This document shows, in pieces, positions 43,647 to 54,190 of a stretch of 64,000 bases of DNA. Numbering within the stretch: the first letter of the stretch is position 1; each line of letters begins with the position of its first letter. The stretch is from assembly GCA_947448735.1 (NCBI GenBank), contig CANFOS010000013.1:18397-82396 (forward strand), written 5' to 3'. Origin of the DNA: Comamonadaceae bacterium. Its GTDB lineage: Bacteria > Pseudomonadota > Gammaproteobacteria > Burkholderiales > Burkholderiaceae_C. Position numbers and translations under genes: made by a program. The notes beneath the pieces are model-generated. The model had not been told where the DNA came from, ran no database searches, and worked only from the letters and a program-made list of their open reading frames with translations.

Positions 43647-46600
43647 ATGCAACTTGCTGAAATTTCAATCCGTCGTCCGGTCTTTGCCACGGTGTTGTCG
43701 CTGCTGGTGCTTTTGATTGGTGCTGTCAGCCTGACCAAGCTGTCGGTGCGCGAATACCCCAAAATTGACGAGCCCGTGGTCACGGTCAGCGTCAAGTACG
43801 CCGGCGCCTCTGCTGAAGTGATGGAGTCGCAGGTGACCAAGCCACTGGAAGACTCGATTGCAGGCATCGACTCGGTGGACGTGATCACCTCCATCAGCCG
43901 GGCCGAGCAAACGCAGATCACGGTGCGCTTTCGGCTTGAAAAGGACGCCGACACGGCTGCCGCCGAGGTGCGCGACCGCACATCCCGGGTCCGCAACCGT
44001 CTGCCGCAAGCGGCAGAAGAGCCGGTGATTGCCAAGGTGGAGGCCGACGCTTTTCCGGTGATCTGGCTGTCTTTTACCAGCGACACCATGACCGGCCTTC
44101 AAATCAACGATCTGGTCAACCGCGTTGTCAAGCCGCGCCTTCAAACCGTCACTGGCGCGGCTGATGTGCGCATTTTTGGGGAGCGCAAATATGCCATGCG
44201 CGTCTGGCTGGACCCTGACAAACTGGCGGCTTACAAGCTGACCACGCAAGATGCAGAAGACGCCATCAGGCGCAGCAATCTGGAAGTGCCAGCGGGCCGC
44301 ATTGAATCGACCCAGCGGGAGTTCAGCGTCACGTCGCAGACCGACCTGTCGCGACCCTCACAATTTTCAGACATCATCATCAAAAATGCCAACGGCTTTC
44401 CGGTGCGTATTCGTGATGTAGGCCGTGTCGAAGAAGCCGCAGCCGACGAGCGCAGCGGCTCTCGGCTAAATGGTCGGGTGGCCATCACGGCGGGTGTGAT
44501 TCGTCAGGCCACAGCCAATCCACTGGACTTGAGCAATGGTGTGCGGGCGATGCTTCCCAAGCTCAGAGCCGACTTGCCGCCGGGCATCCAGATCGATATT
44601 GCCAACGACAACTCGGTGTTCATCGCCAAGTCGATTGACAGCGTTTTCAGAACTATCCTTGAGGCCGTGGTCTTGGTGGCGCTGGTGATTTTTGTGTTTC
44701 TGCGCACGCTGCGCGCGTCCATCATTCCGATCATCACGATTCCAGTGTGTCTGGTGGGTACTTTTGCACTGATGGCGCTGGCTGGTTTTTCCATCAACAC
44801 CCTGACCTTGCTGGCGCTGGTGCTGGCCATCGGGCTGGTGGTGGACGACGCCATCGTTGTTCTCGAAAACATTTACCGCCACATTGAAGAAGGGCTGGAT
44901 CCGTTTTCAGCGTCCATCAAAGGGGTGCGCGAGGTCGGCTTTGCGGTGATCGCTATGACGGTCACGCTGGCGGCGGTGTACGCGCCTCTTGCGTTCACGC
45001 CAGGCCGAACGGGTCGTCTGTTTATCGAGTTTGCACTGGCGCTGGCGGGGGCGGTTGTGGTGTCGGGCTTTATCGCGCTGACCTTGTCTCCAATGATGTG
45101 CTCCTTGCTGCTCAAGCACAACGCCAAGCCGAGCTGGTTTGACCGAACCATGGAAAAGCTTCTGACGCGATTGTCCGCGGGGTATGAGTCCATGCTCGCC
45201 TGGCTGGTCACCACAGGTTATGACCGTCAGCACCAGCAAAGTGGTTTTGGCAGCTCCGTCAAACGCTTTTTTCTTAACGCCCGATGGATTGTGGTGGCGG
45301 TGATGTTGGTATCTGCGGGGGCTATTGCATGGGTCTTGCCTGGCATGAAGCGAGAGCTGGCACCTCTGGAAGACCGCGGCCAGGTATTGGCAGTGGTCAC
45401 GGCCCCGGACGGCGCCACTTTGGGCTACACCAATCGCTATGTCGATGCGATTGAACGCATGGGCGCGCCCTTCAAAGAGTTTGACCGTATTTTTGTCTCT
45501 TCAGGCAATCCAACCGTGTCACAGGCCAACGTGTTTTTCCGTGCTGTTGACTGGGACGATCGCAAACGATCAACGCTGGAGATGGCTCGCGAACTTCAAC
45601 CCAAGCTGGCTGGCCTGCCGGGGGTGACCGCCTTCCCGATCACGCCGCCGTCGCTGGGTCAGGGTTTTCGGGAGCGTCCTGTCAATTTTGTGATTGTGAC
45701 GACCGACAGCTACCAAAACCTGGCGGCTCTGACCCGTCAGTTCATGGACGAGATTGCCAAAAATCCGGGTATTTTGAGTGCTGACATTGATCTGCGTTTG
45801 AACAAACCCGAACTCAAAATCGATGTGGACCGCGACAAGGCGGCTGATTTGGGCGTCAGCGTTGAAGTGGTCGCCCGTGCAGTTGAAACCATGCTCGGCG
45901 GCCGGCAAGTCACACGTTACAAGCGCGAGGGCGACCAGTTCGACGTGATTGTGCAAACCGCCGCGACGGGCCGTGACACCCCAGATGACGTTGAGAAGAT
46001 TTTTGTGCGTGGCCGCAATGACGCGATGATTCCGCTGGCCAGTCTGGTCAAGGTACGCGAATCGGTTGCGCCGCGCGAGTTGAATCACTTCAGCCAGCGC
46101 CGCTCGGTGTCGATAACGGCCAACCTGGCGGCAGATTATTCGCTGGGACAAGCGCTCGACTTTCTCGACGGCACGGCCGTCAAACTGCTCAAACCCGGCT
46201 ACACCACAGACCTGAACGGCACCTCGCGCGAATTCCGCAATTCGCAAGGCTCACTCATCATTGTGTTTGGCCTGTCGCTGCTGTTTATTTTTCTGGTGCT
46301 GGCCGCGCAGTTTGAAAGTTTTATAGATCCGCTGGTCATCATGCTGTCGGTGCCGCTGTCGATGATTGGCGCGTTGCTGGCGCTCAAATGGTCAGGCGGC
46401 TCGCTCAATGTGTATTCACAAATTGGTCTCATCACCCTGGTGGGCTTGATCACCAAGCACGGGATTTTGATTGTTGAATTTACCAACCAGTTGCGTGAGT
46501 CCGGCATGGAAATGACGCAAGCACTTGTCAAGGCGGCATCGCAGCGTTTGCGGCCGATTTTGATGACAACCGGCGCGATGGTGCTGGGTGCAGTACCCCT

Positions 46601-46811
46601 GGCATTTGCCCACGGCGCCGGTGCTGAAAGCCGCACCCAGATTGGTTGGGTGATTGTGGGCGGCATGTCACTCGGTACGCTGCTGACGATTTTTGTGGTG
46701 CCCACCATGTACACGCTGTTTGCCCGCAAAGCCATTCCTGGCGAGAACAAGACCGTGGCCAAAGAAGAGCCAGATTCAGCGGCTGTCCATCCAGAGTACG
46801 TCGCCAAGTAA
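43647..46811 (+). CDS. efflux RND transporter permease subunit
   Basis: 1054 aa; 'ISIRRPVFATVLSLLVLLIGAVSL', 'IGLVVDDAIVVLENIYRHIEEG', 'GLITLVGLITKHGILIVEFTNQLRE'. Confidence 0.96.
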   Translation: MQLAEISIRRPVFATVLSLLVLLIGAVSLTKLSVREYPKIDEPVVTVSVKYAGASAEVMESQVTKPLEDSIAGIDSVDVITSISRAEQTQITVRFRLEKDADTAAAEVRDRTSRVRNRLPQAAEEPVIAKVEADAFPVIWLSFTSDTMTGLQINDLVNRVVKPRLQTVTGAADVRIFGERKYAMRVWLDPDKLAAYKLTTQDAEDAIRRSNLEVPAGRIESTQREFSVTSQTDLSRPSQFSDIIIKNANGFPVRIRDVGRVEEAAADERSGSRLNGRVAITAGVIRQATANPLDLSNGVRAMLPKLRADLPPGIQIDIANDNSVFIAKSIDSVFRTILEAVVLVALVIFVFLRTLRASIIPIITIPVCLVGTFALMALAGFSINTLTLLALVLAIGLVVDDAIVVLENIYRHIEEGLDPFSASIKGVREVGFAVIAMTVTLAAVYAPLAFTPGRTGRLFIEFALALAGAVVVSGFIALTLSPMMCSLLLKHNAKPSWFDRTMEKLLTRLSAGYESMLAWLVTTGYDRQHQQSGFGSSVKRFFLNARWIVVAVMLVSAGAIAWVLPGMKRELAPLEDRGQVLAVVTAPDGATLGYTNRYVDAIERMGAPFKEFDRIFVSSGNPTVSQANVFFRAVDWDDRKRSTLEMARELQPKLAGLPGVTAFPITPPSLGQGFRERPVNFVIVTTDSYQNLAALTRQFMDEIAKNPGILSADIDLRLNKPELKIDVDRDKAADLGVSVEVVARAVETMLGGRQVTRYKREGDQFDVIVQTAATGRDTPDDVEKIFVRGRNDAMIPLASLVKVRESVAPRELNHFSQRRSVSITANLAADYSLGQALDFLDGTAVKLLKPGYTTDLNGTSREFRNSQGSLIIVFGLSLLFIFLVLAAQFESFIDPLVIMLSVPLSMIGALLALKWSGGSLNVYSQIGLITLVGLITKHGILIVEFTNQLRESGMEMTQALVKAASQRLRPILMTTGAMVLGAVPLAFAHGAGAESRTQIGWVIVGGMSLGTLLTIFVVPTMYTLFARKAIPGENKTVAKEEPDSAAVHPEYVAK

Positions 46812-46926
46812 GCGAGCTGTTTGTTGCTTCAAGAAGGAGCTGTGGATGCGGGCTTGCTGGACTGCGGTCATCGTCGCTGACACTGGGCGAGCTGCAAGGC
46901 TAGAGCGCTGTGCGCGGCCTTCTGGC

Positions 46927-48282
46927 TTAGATCACGCCGTCAAACATGAGCACGTCGATGGTGTCGCCAACGGCAACATTGCTCTGCGCATGATGCAAAA
47001 CAATCAGGCCATTGGCTTGGGCCATCGAGCTTAAAACGCCCGAGCCCTGATTGCCGGTGGTTTTCACCTGCAGCGTGCCGTCATCAGCAACAGACACCCA
47101 GCCGCGCTGGTATTCGGTACGGCCCGGTTTTTTGCGCATCGCCTCCTGGCTGCGTGCCTTGAGCAGCGGTTGTGGCGTTGGCGTTGCTCCCATCATTTGC
47201 AGCAGAGCCGGGCGCACAAACGCCAAAAAGGTCACCATCACAGCCACCGGGTTGCCGGGCAAGCCAAACAAAATAGCACCCGATTGACTGCTAATGTTTT
47301 CAGAGCTGGTGGCCCTTGTATATCTGAGCTTGGACGCCGACTCAATGTCTGAAACTGGCTGCAAAACAGCATTTTGGATGCGTCCAACTGCCATCGGCCT
47401 GCCGGGGCGCATGGCAATTCGCCAAAAAGCCACATCACCCAGCTCTTTCATCATGGCTTTGGTGTGATCTGCTTCGCCCACACTGACACCGCCCGAGGTG
47501 ATGATGGCGTCGGCTTGCATGGCGGCCTGGGTAAATGCGGACTTCAAGGATGCCGGGTCGTCCCGCACCACGCCCATGTCAATCACATGGCAGCCCAGGC
47601 GGGTCAGCAAACCGTAAACGGTGTAACGGTTGCTGTCATACACCGCACCTTCACGTGGCGGCTCGCCGAGCGACAAAATCTCGTCACCGGTTGAGAAATA
47701 AGCCACCTTGAGTTGGCGGTAGCAGGGTACGGTTTGAAGACCCAAAGAAGCTGCTAGGCCAAGTCTGGCAGGCGTGAGCAGATCACCTTTGAAGAGCGCA
47801 GCTTTGCCCTGCATCAGGTCTTCACCCCGGTGGCGGCGGTTGTCACCGGGCTTCAGGAGTCGGGGCGCAATCTTGATGCTTTGGTCATTGCCCGATACAA
47901 ACTCTTGCGGCACCACCGTGTCTAGCCCCGCTGGCATGATGGCCCCGGTCATGATCTTGACGCACTGCCCTGGTTTGACCGTGCCTTGCCAGGCTTTACC
48001 TGCAAATGCGGTACCGATCACCTCAAGGTTCAAAGGTGCATCCGTGAGTTGCTGACCATCAAACGCAAAACCATCCATGGCCGAGTTGTCGTGCGGTGGC
48101 ACATCAAAAGGCGAGACAACATCCGCCGCCAACACCCGGCCCAGTGCTTCAAGCAATGGCACGTTGCTGGCTTCTTGCACAGGTACGACCAGCTTGGCGA
48201 GAAAGCGCGACACATCGTCCGCAGACAGCCCCTGCGGGTCATAGCCTTGCAGTTCGGCGGCGATTTGGTCCAGCGTTTTCAT
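46927..48282 (-). CDS. moeA: molybdopterin molybdotransferase MoeA
   Basis: 'FDVPPHDNSAMDGFAF', 'VVPQEFV', 'SGGVSVGEADHTK', 'LFGLPGNPVAVMVTF'. Confidence 0.94.
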   Translation of the reverse strand: MKTLDQIAAELQGYDPQGLSADDVSRFLAKLVVPVQEASNVPLLEALGRVLAADVVSPFDVPPHDNSAMDGFAFDGQQLTDAPLNLEVIGTAFAGKAWQGTVKPGQCVKIMTGAIMPAGLDTVVPQEFVSGNDQSIKIAPRLLKPGDNRRHRGEDLMQGKAALFKGDLLTPARLGLAASLGLQTVPCYRQLKVAYFSTGDEILSLGEPPREGAVYDSNRYTVYGLLTRLGCHVIDMGVVRDDPASLKSAFTQAAMQADAIITSGGVSVGEADHTKAMMKELGDVAFWRIAMRPGRPMAVGRIQNAVLQPVSDIESASKLRYTRATSSENISSQSGAILFGLPGNPVAVMVTFLAFVRPALLQMMGATPTPQPLLKARSQEAMRKKPGRTEYQRGWVSVADDGTLQVKTTGNQGSGVLSSMAQANGLIVLHHAQSNVAVGDTIDVLMFDGVI

Positions 48283-48292
48283 CCCGGTCGTT

Positions 48293-48943
48293 TCACCCGA
48301 GTGTTCGTGATTCAAGCTGATGCAGTTCAGCCAGCGTGTTGGCATTGAAAAACGCTTGGGCATCATCACTCGGCAGGTTGAAGGGGACATGCACCACTTT
48401 GTGCTGGGCCGTCCAGGCATCAATTTTTCGGCCACCACCCTGGGTAAATTGCTGCAAGCTCTCTAACATGTGCGTGCCCATCAGGCAAAACACGGGTTGC
48501 GCCCGGGTTTGGCCGTCTTCTTCAGGAGCACTGGCCACGGCAAAGTCAGCAGATTGGGCTTCAAACGCATCTGCCAGACGTGCCACCAGGTCGTGCGGAA
48601 ACAGTGGCGTGTCGCAAGGTGCCGTCAGCAAATAGGGGGTTTCGCATCGCTCCAGCCCGGTCATAAAACCCGCCAGCGGCCCAGCAAAGTCGCCCATGTT
48701 GGGCGTGTCCAGCCATACCGGCACGCCAAACGATTCATAAGCCGCCAGATTACGGTTCGCGTTGATCATCACATCACCTACCTGCGGCGACAAGCGCAGC
48801 AGTGTGTGCAAGGCCAGTGGCACACCATTGAAATTTTGCAGTCCCTTGTCCACGCCGCCCATGCGCGAGCCACGTCCGCCAGCCAGGATGACTGCGGTGA
48901 TGGCTTCGATGTGCATGGGGGGTCGGATGTCTTCGTGTTGCAA
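48293..48943 (-). CDS. mobA: molybdenum cofactor guanylyltransferase MobA
   Basis: '[27 protein letters not shown]', '[10 protein letters not shown]'. Confidence 0.94.
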   Translation of the reverse strand: MQHEDIRPPMHIEAITAVILAGGRGSRMGGVDKGLQNFNGVPLALHTLLRLSPQVGDVMINANRNLAAYESFGVPVWLDTPNMGDFAGPLAGFMTGLERCETPYLLTAPCDTPLFPHDLVARLADAFEAQSADFAVASAPEEDGQTRAQPVFCLMGTHMLESLQQFTQGGGRKIDAWTAQHKVVHVPFNLPSDDAQAFFNANTLAELHQLESRTLG

Positions 48944-48945
48944 AT

Positions 48946-50079
48946 CTAGCCTCCGATGTAGCTCATTTCAACGCGCTTTTTACCGTCCCCAATCTGGGTG
49001 TCAGGAGGCAGTTTTGCCCGCAGTTCTGAATAGCGGTCGTCGCGTTTGTGCCAGATGTGTGCAATGGCGCTTGAGATCTGTTCATCACTGAATTTGGCAC
49101 GGTGGTCACCCCTGAGCAGGGAGCGCAGGTCATGTCCCTGGCTGGCAAACAGGCATAAAAACAGTTTGCCCTCGGTCGACAGGCGTGCGCGATTACAGTC
49201 ACTGCAAAAGGCTTGCGTCACACTGCTGATGACACCGATCTCGCCACCACCATCCGCGTAACGCCAGCGTTCGGCCGTCTCGCCAAGATAGTTCGCGTCG
49301 ATGGCAGCAACAGGAAATTCGGCGTTGATGCGCTCAATCACCTGGGCAGACGGCAACACCTCGTCCATGCGCCAGCCGTTGGTCGCTCCCACGTCCATGT
49401 ATTCAATAAAGCGCAGTACGTTGCCTGAGTGGCGAAAGTGCCTGGCCATCGGCACGATTTCCTGATCGTTCGTTCCGCGTTTGACGACCATGTTGATCTT
49501 GATCGGCAGCAAGCCGACTTTGTTCGCCACTTCAATCCCGTGCAGCACGTCAGCGACCGGAAAGTCCACGTCGTTCATGTGACGAAAAATCGTATCGTCC
49601 ATCGCATCCAGACTGACGGTGACGCGCTGCAATCCAGCGTCTTTGAGTGACTGCGCTTTTTTGGCCAGCAGCGATGCATTGGTGGTCAGTGTGATGTCTA
49701 GCGGTTTGCCGGCCACAGTGGTCATGCTGGCCAGCATCTCAATCAGGACTTCCAGGTTTTTGCGCAGCAGTGGCTCGCCACCTGTCAGGCGAATTTTCTC
49801 AACCCCATGGGCGATAAAAATGCGCGCCAGCCGCGCGATTTCTTCAAAGCTCAGCAAGGAGGTTTGTGGCAAAAATGCGTAGTCTTTGTTGAACACCTCG
49901 CTCGGCATGCAGTAGCTGCATCTGAAGTTGCAGCGGTCCGTCACGCTGATGCGCAGGTCGCGCAGGGGGCGGTCAAGGCTATCGCTCAGCAGGCCTGCGG
50001 CAGGGAAGGCCAAGTCCGGCACCAAAACACCCGGTGAAAGCTGGCGCAGGTCTTTGATGTTGATGGTTTTTTGAATCAT
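48946..50079 (-). CDS. moaA: GTP 3',8-cyclase MoaA (radical SAM)
   Basis: '[23 protein letters not shown]', '[11 protein letters not shown]', '[21 protein letters not shown]'. Confidence 0.96.
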   Translation of the reverse strand: MIQKTINIKDLRQLSPGVLVPDLAFPAAGLLSDSLDRPLRDLRISVTDRCNFRCSYCMPSEVFNKDYAFLPQTSLLSFEEIARLARIFIAHGVEKIRLTGGEPLLRKNLEVLIEMLASMTTVAGKPLDITLTTNASLLAKKAQSLKDAGLQRVTVSLDAMDDTIFRHMNDVDFPVADVLHGIEVANKVGLLPIKINMVVKRGTNDQEIVPMARHFRHSGNVLRFIEYMDVGATNGWRMDEVLPSAQVIERINAEFPVAAIDANYLGETAERWRYADGGGEIGVISSVTQAFCSDCNRARLSTEGKLFLCLFASQGHDLRSLLRGDHRAKFSDEQISSAIAHIWHKRDDRYSELRAKLPPDTQIGDGKKRVEMSYIGG

Positions 50080-50179
50080 GATCCGAATGCCGAGTTTACT
50101 GATTGTCTTGCCCGTCTATAAAACGCTCTGTCACAATTCACATAAATTTGTAAGTTATCGAGCGAAAGAGAGCGAGGGT

Positions 50180-50896
50180 ATGTTTTTACGGTTTTTGAAC
50201 AAAGTCGGGCGTCTCGGTGCATTCGCGCTGGCCTGTGCTGCCCTTCCTGCCGCGTCGTATGCGCAAGACAGTAAAAACCTGGCCCCGGGGTTCACCTCCC
50301 GGCCCGCCAACTCCAAGCTGGTGATACTGCCAACTGATATGGAGCTTTTCTCAATCAGCGTTGGTGGCGTGCAAGAGCCCAAAGCGGACTGGACACAGTC
50401 GGCTGTCAAACACTTCAAAGAGGGCCTGGACAAACGCAAAGGATTACTGGGTGCCAACGTTGTTGATCTGGCTGAGAAAGATATTGACGACATGGCCGAG
50501 ATCAATGCCCTGCATGGCGCTGTCGCCCAATCAGTCTTTCTGCATCATGTTCTGAATGTTGCCAAGCTGCCGACCAAGGCGGGTCTGCTCGATTGGTCCT
50601 TGGGCGATTCGGTCAAGCCACTGAAAACCAAAACGGGCGCTGACTACGCGCTCTTTATCTGGGTCAGGGACACCTACGCCAGCTCCGAGCGCAAGGCCGC
50701 CATGGCGGTCATGGCTTTGCTGGGGGTGGGTCTCGCCGGTGGTTCACAGCTTGGCTATGCCTCACTTGTTGATTTGAATGACGGCCGCATCGTCTGGTTC
50801 AACGATCTGCGCCGAGTTTCCGGAGATCTGCGTGAAGCTCAGTCCGCACAGGAGACGGTTGACGCCTTACTCAGGGGATTTCCGGTATCTCAATGA
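50180..50896 (+). CDS. secreted hypothetical protein
   Basis: Signal peptide 'LGAFALACAALPAASYAQD'; overlaps M48 gene start (ATGA). Confidence 0.7.
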   Translation: MFLRFLNKVGRLGAFALACAALPAASYAQDSKNLAPGFTSRPANSKLVILPTDMELFSISVGGVQEPKADWTQSAVKHFKEGLDKRKGLLGANVVDLAEKDIDDMAEINALHGAVAQSVFLHHVLNVAKLPTKAGLLDWSLGDSVKPLKTKTGADYALFIWVRDTYASSERKAAMAVMALLGVGLAGGSQLGYASLVDLNDGRIVWFNDLRRVSGDLREAQSAQETVDALLRGFPVSQ

Positions 50897-52095
50897 GCGC
50901 ACCCATGTTGACCCGCAGAGGCATGTTGGGCTCCGTCTGCAAGCAGTGCCTCGGCTTTGCAGCATTGACCCAAGCGCCCCTGGCTTTGCCACAAACCAGC
51001 AGTGAAGCTGCGGTAAACGCTGCGCCTGCAGTACCAGGTCGCTTTGAACGCCCAGGCATCGACACAGAAGAAGGTGGCCTGTGGGGGATGATGGATCGCG
51101 AGGAAGCCAAACTGCGTCGCAGCCCCTTTGTCATTCGTGATCTTGCCCTGACCAAGTACGTTCAAGGTATAGCGTGCCGTTTGGCAGCTGACCATTGCCC
51201 AGACGTGCGCGTTCATCTGGTGCGCACACCGCTGTTCAATGCCAGCATGGCGCCCAACGGCATGATGCAGGTCTGGAGCGGCTTGCTGCTGCGCGTTGAA
51301 AACGAGGCCCAGCTGGCGGCCATTCTTGGGCATGAGATTGGCCACTATCTTGAGCGGCACACGCTGGAGCGCATGCGTGATATGAAAAACCGCGCGGCTT
51401 TTGCGCAAGTCATAGGTATGTTTGGTGTGGTTGGCGCGCTTGGACAACTCGGTGTTTTGTCAGGCATGTCTGCGTTTTCACGCGAGCAAGAAACCAGTGC
51501 CGACCGCGCTGGCATGCGCCTGATGCAAAGCGCCGGCTATGACGGACAGCAAGCAGCCAGAGTGTGGGACAACCTGATTGGTGAGCTCAAAATCAGGGGT
51601 GGCGAAAAGGCCGGTTCGCGTAGCCCCCTGATGGCCAGCCACCCGCCGGCTGCAACGCGCCGTGACGATTTGATGCGGCTTGCGGGCGATAAATCAGGCG
51701 AAACGGGCACGACTGAATTTCAAAAAGCAACAGCGCTGCACAAAATGACCTGGTTGCAAGACGAAATCAAACGCGGCCAATACGAAGAAAGCCTGGTGTT
51801 GTTTGACCGGCTGATTGGACAAAATCCAGCGGATGCGCAAACGCTGTTTGCCCGGGGTGAGGTGTACCGCCAGCGCGACGACAAGGATGACCCGCAACTG
51901 TCTATCGAGGACTTGAGTCGCGCTGCCCGACTCGGCAACCCGCCTGTGGAGGTCTTTCGCTCGCTGGGCCTGATTTATAAAAAACAACAAGACACGACCT
52001 TGGCGCTGCAAGCATTTGAAAAATACCTGGCCGTAGCACCCGAAGCGGCCGATGCCAGCCTGATTAAAAACTACATCACTGATCTGAAGCCATGA
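50893..52095 (+). CDS. M48 family metalloprotease
   Basis: 'AAILGHEIGHYLERHTLERM' HExxH; TPR-like C-terminus. Confidence 0.92.
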   Translation: MSAPMLTRRGMLGSVCKQCLGFAALTQAPLALPQTSSEAAVNAAPAVPGRFERPGIDTEEGGLWGMMDREEAKLRRSPFVIRDLALTKYVQGIACRLAADHCPDVRVHLVRTPLFNASMAPNGMMQVWSGLLLRVENEAQLAAILGHEIGHYLERHTLERMRDMKNRAAFAQVIGMFGVVGALGQLGVLSGMSAFSREQETSADRAGMRLMQSAGYDGQQAARVWDNLIGELKIRGGEKAGSRSPLMASHPPAATRRDDLMRLAGDKSGETGTTEFQKATALHKMTWLQDEIKRGQYEESLVLFDRLIGQNPADAQTLFARGEVYRQRDDKDDPQLSIEDLSRAARLGNPPVEVFRSLGLIYKKQQDTTLALQAFEKYLAVAPEAADASLIKNYITDLKP

Positions 52096-52103
52096 CTGAA
52101 GCC

Positions 52104-52694
52104 ATGAAAAAATTCTTTGCCGTTGCTCTCGTTTTAAGCCTGGTGGCCTGCACCAGCATCGTCAAGGTCGACGGTGATCAAACCATCAGAAACCGGATGA
52201 CCCTGAAGCTGGCCGATGCCTGGAACAAAGTTCAGTTACCCAACGACCGCGAGCCCTTCGACGTGTGGACGCAAGAAGGTCTGACGGTTGACGCGCTGCG
52301 CTTTTGGGCCGCTGTACCCCACCGGGGTGAACTGATGAGGGCACCTTCAGCCAGTGTTCCCCAGGGCGGTAAATCAGCGCGCGTTCCCACATTTGTGACA
52401 GGGATGGAACCAGACCAGTTGGTCAGCTTGTTTGAAACCATGTATTCGTCCGATGGCTCCAGCGTGACCATCAACAAAGTGGAGCCCACGATTTTTGCAG
52501 GTGAAAAAGGCATCCGCTTTGAGTTTTCAGTGCTTCGCAAATCCGACGACGTTCAACTGTTGGGCATTGGTTGGGTGGTAGTTAAAAAAGATGAGCTTTT
52601 TGCCGCCACCTTTCTGGCGCCAAAGTTATCCTTCTTCGGCAGACTGCGGGGCAAGGCCGAAAGTGTTGTCAAGTCTGCTCAAATCAAAGGTTGA
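52104..52694 (+). CDS. putative lipoprotein
   Basis: 'MKKFFAVALVLSLVACTSIVKVDG' lipobox LVAC; overlapping upstream ORF. Confidence 0.75.
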   Translation: MKKFFAVALVLSLVACTSIVKVDGDQTIRNRMTLKLADAWNKVQLPNDREPFDVWTQEGLTVDALRFWAAVPHRGELMRAPSASVPQGGKSARVPTFVTGMEPDQLVSLFETMYSSDGSSVTINKVEPTIFAGEKGIRFEFSVLRKSDDVQLLGIGWVVVKKDELFAATFLAPKLSFFGRLRGKAESVVKSAQIKG

Positions 52695-52890
52695 TGACTG
52701 GGCAGACATCGGTCTGATAAAAATCGCTGTCCGTGAATCAAATGTGCCAGGTCATTGACCTGGCCCGGCTTACCGGCATAGCCGCCGTCAAAGTCCTGGA
52801 ATCCGTTGCATTGATGCCTTGCGGGCCCCGAAACGCAATGCACCAATGAAGTAGGTTTGACGTTCAACTCATCACCCAGCATCCAAAGCC

Positions 52891-52967
52891 ATAGCCATAG
52901 CCATAGCCATAGCCATAGCCATAGCCATAGCCATAGCCATAGCCATAGCCATAGCCATAGCCATAGC
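52891..52967. repeat. hexanucleotide microsatellite (ATAGCC), 12 perfect copies plus partial
   Basis: Uninterrupted (ATAGCC)12-ATAGC in the intergenic region between convergent genes. Confidence 0.97.
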
Positions 52968-53055
52968 ATGTCTGGTGCGCTATCAGTTTTTATCGAATGC
53001 CTTTCACATTCGACGTCACTTGCAACAGAAGATTGACATTCAAATGTTTTGGGAT

Positions 53056-54030
53056 CTAGTCAAGTTTGATACCTAAGTCACGTACGATCGGCACCATTCT
53101 TTGGGTATCGCTGCGAATCAGGGTTCTTAGTGATTCTGAACTATCCCCCATTTTTTCCAGCGAAAACTTATCAAACAACGTTGAATTGAGGGTGTCATCT
53201 TTTAGGATCTTGTTCACCGAGGCATTTAACTTTTGGACCACTTCTGGTGGCGTACCGGCTGGGGCAAGCAGGGCGAACCATGATGAGGGGTAAAAGTTTG
53301 AAACGCCGACCTCCTTAAATGTCGGCACATCAGGAAGCAACGGTGACCGTTTGCTTCCTGCGGAGGCCAATACACGAAGTTGCCCGCTTTTTGATTGAGC
53401 AGCAATCAGGCCGGTCGAGACAATCATGGCATCGACATGTCCACCCATCAAATCATTGATGGCGACCGAGGCTCCTTTGAAGGGAATATCGTGCATGGAC
53501 AAGCCGACCGTTCGCTGAAACATCTCAAAATTAAGGTGTGCAGTTGAACCCACGCCAAGCGTTGCATATGAAACTTTTCCAGGGTTCTTCTTCGCATAGG
53601 CAACAAAGTCCTGATAGTTCCCAATGCCCAATTTAGAACTGATGACCAGGCTTTGCGGTACTTGTGCAATGGCAATGATCGGTGCAAAGTTTTTTTCAAC
53701 GTCGTAGGGCAGCTTTGCATAGATCAGCGGGTTAAGTGTCAAAGTCGCTTCAGCCGTCAGCAGCAATGTGTAGCCATCTGGATTGGACTTGGCGACGTGC
53801 GTGGCGCCTATCAAAGTGTTGCCTCCCGCCTTGTTGTCGACAACAACTTGCGTTTTTAAATCTTGCGACAACTTTTGCGCAACGCCTCTTCCAATGGCGT
53901 CGGATACACCACCCGGGGAATAGGGAACCACAATCGTGATTGGTTTATTTGGAAAGTCTGCCTGGGCCATGACGCCCGCTGAACAAAGTGACATGGCTAA
54001 AGCGATGACATTGACAACTTGACGGCTCAT
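53056..54030 (-). CDS. Bug family tripartite tricarboxylate transporter substrate-binding protein
   Basis: 'FPNKPITIVVPYSPGGVSDAIGRGVAQKLSQDLKTQVVVDNKAGGNTLIG'. Confidence 0.93.
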   Translation of the reverse strand: MSRQVVNVIALAMSLCSAGVMAQADFPNKPITIVVPYSPGGVSDAIGRGVAQKLSQDLKTQVVVDNKAGGNTLIGATHVAKSNPDGYTLLLTAEATLTLNPLIYAKLPYDVEKNFAPIIAIAQVPQSLVISSKLGIGNYQDFVAYAKKNPGKVSYATLGVGSTAHLNFEMFQRTVGLSMHDIPFKGASVAINDLMGGHVDAMIVSTGLIAAQSKSGQLRVLASAGSKRSPLLPDVPTFKEVGVSNFYPSSWFALLAPAGTPPEVVQKLNASVNKILKDDTLNSTLFDKFSLEKMGDSSESLRTLIRSDTQRMVPIVRDLGIKLD

Positions 54031-54190
54031 TGACGGTAACTCCTATTGGCGATATTGCCACTGTGACTTGCGTCACCTGCAAAGTCAATGAAATGGGCAT
54101 TTGTAATGCAAATACCGCGAATCACGGCAGATCAGTTGATGTGGTGAGTTTTAATTCATAGCATTCAAGGTCTTACCACTTGGAGACATC

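Noticed and set aside
42735-44089. Long minus-strand ORFs (305 and 404 aa)
   Set aside because: Antisense to the RND adaptor and permease; low-complexity composition mirrors the Pro/Ala tail.
52886-52967. Possible CRISPR-like array
   Set aside because: Pure 6-bp microsatellite without spacers.
52679-52969. ORF with (LW)n repeat
   Set aside because: Generated by the ATAGCC microsatellite; no evidence of translation.
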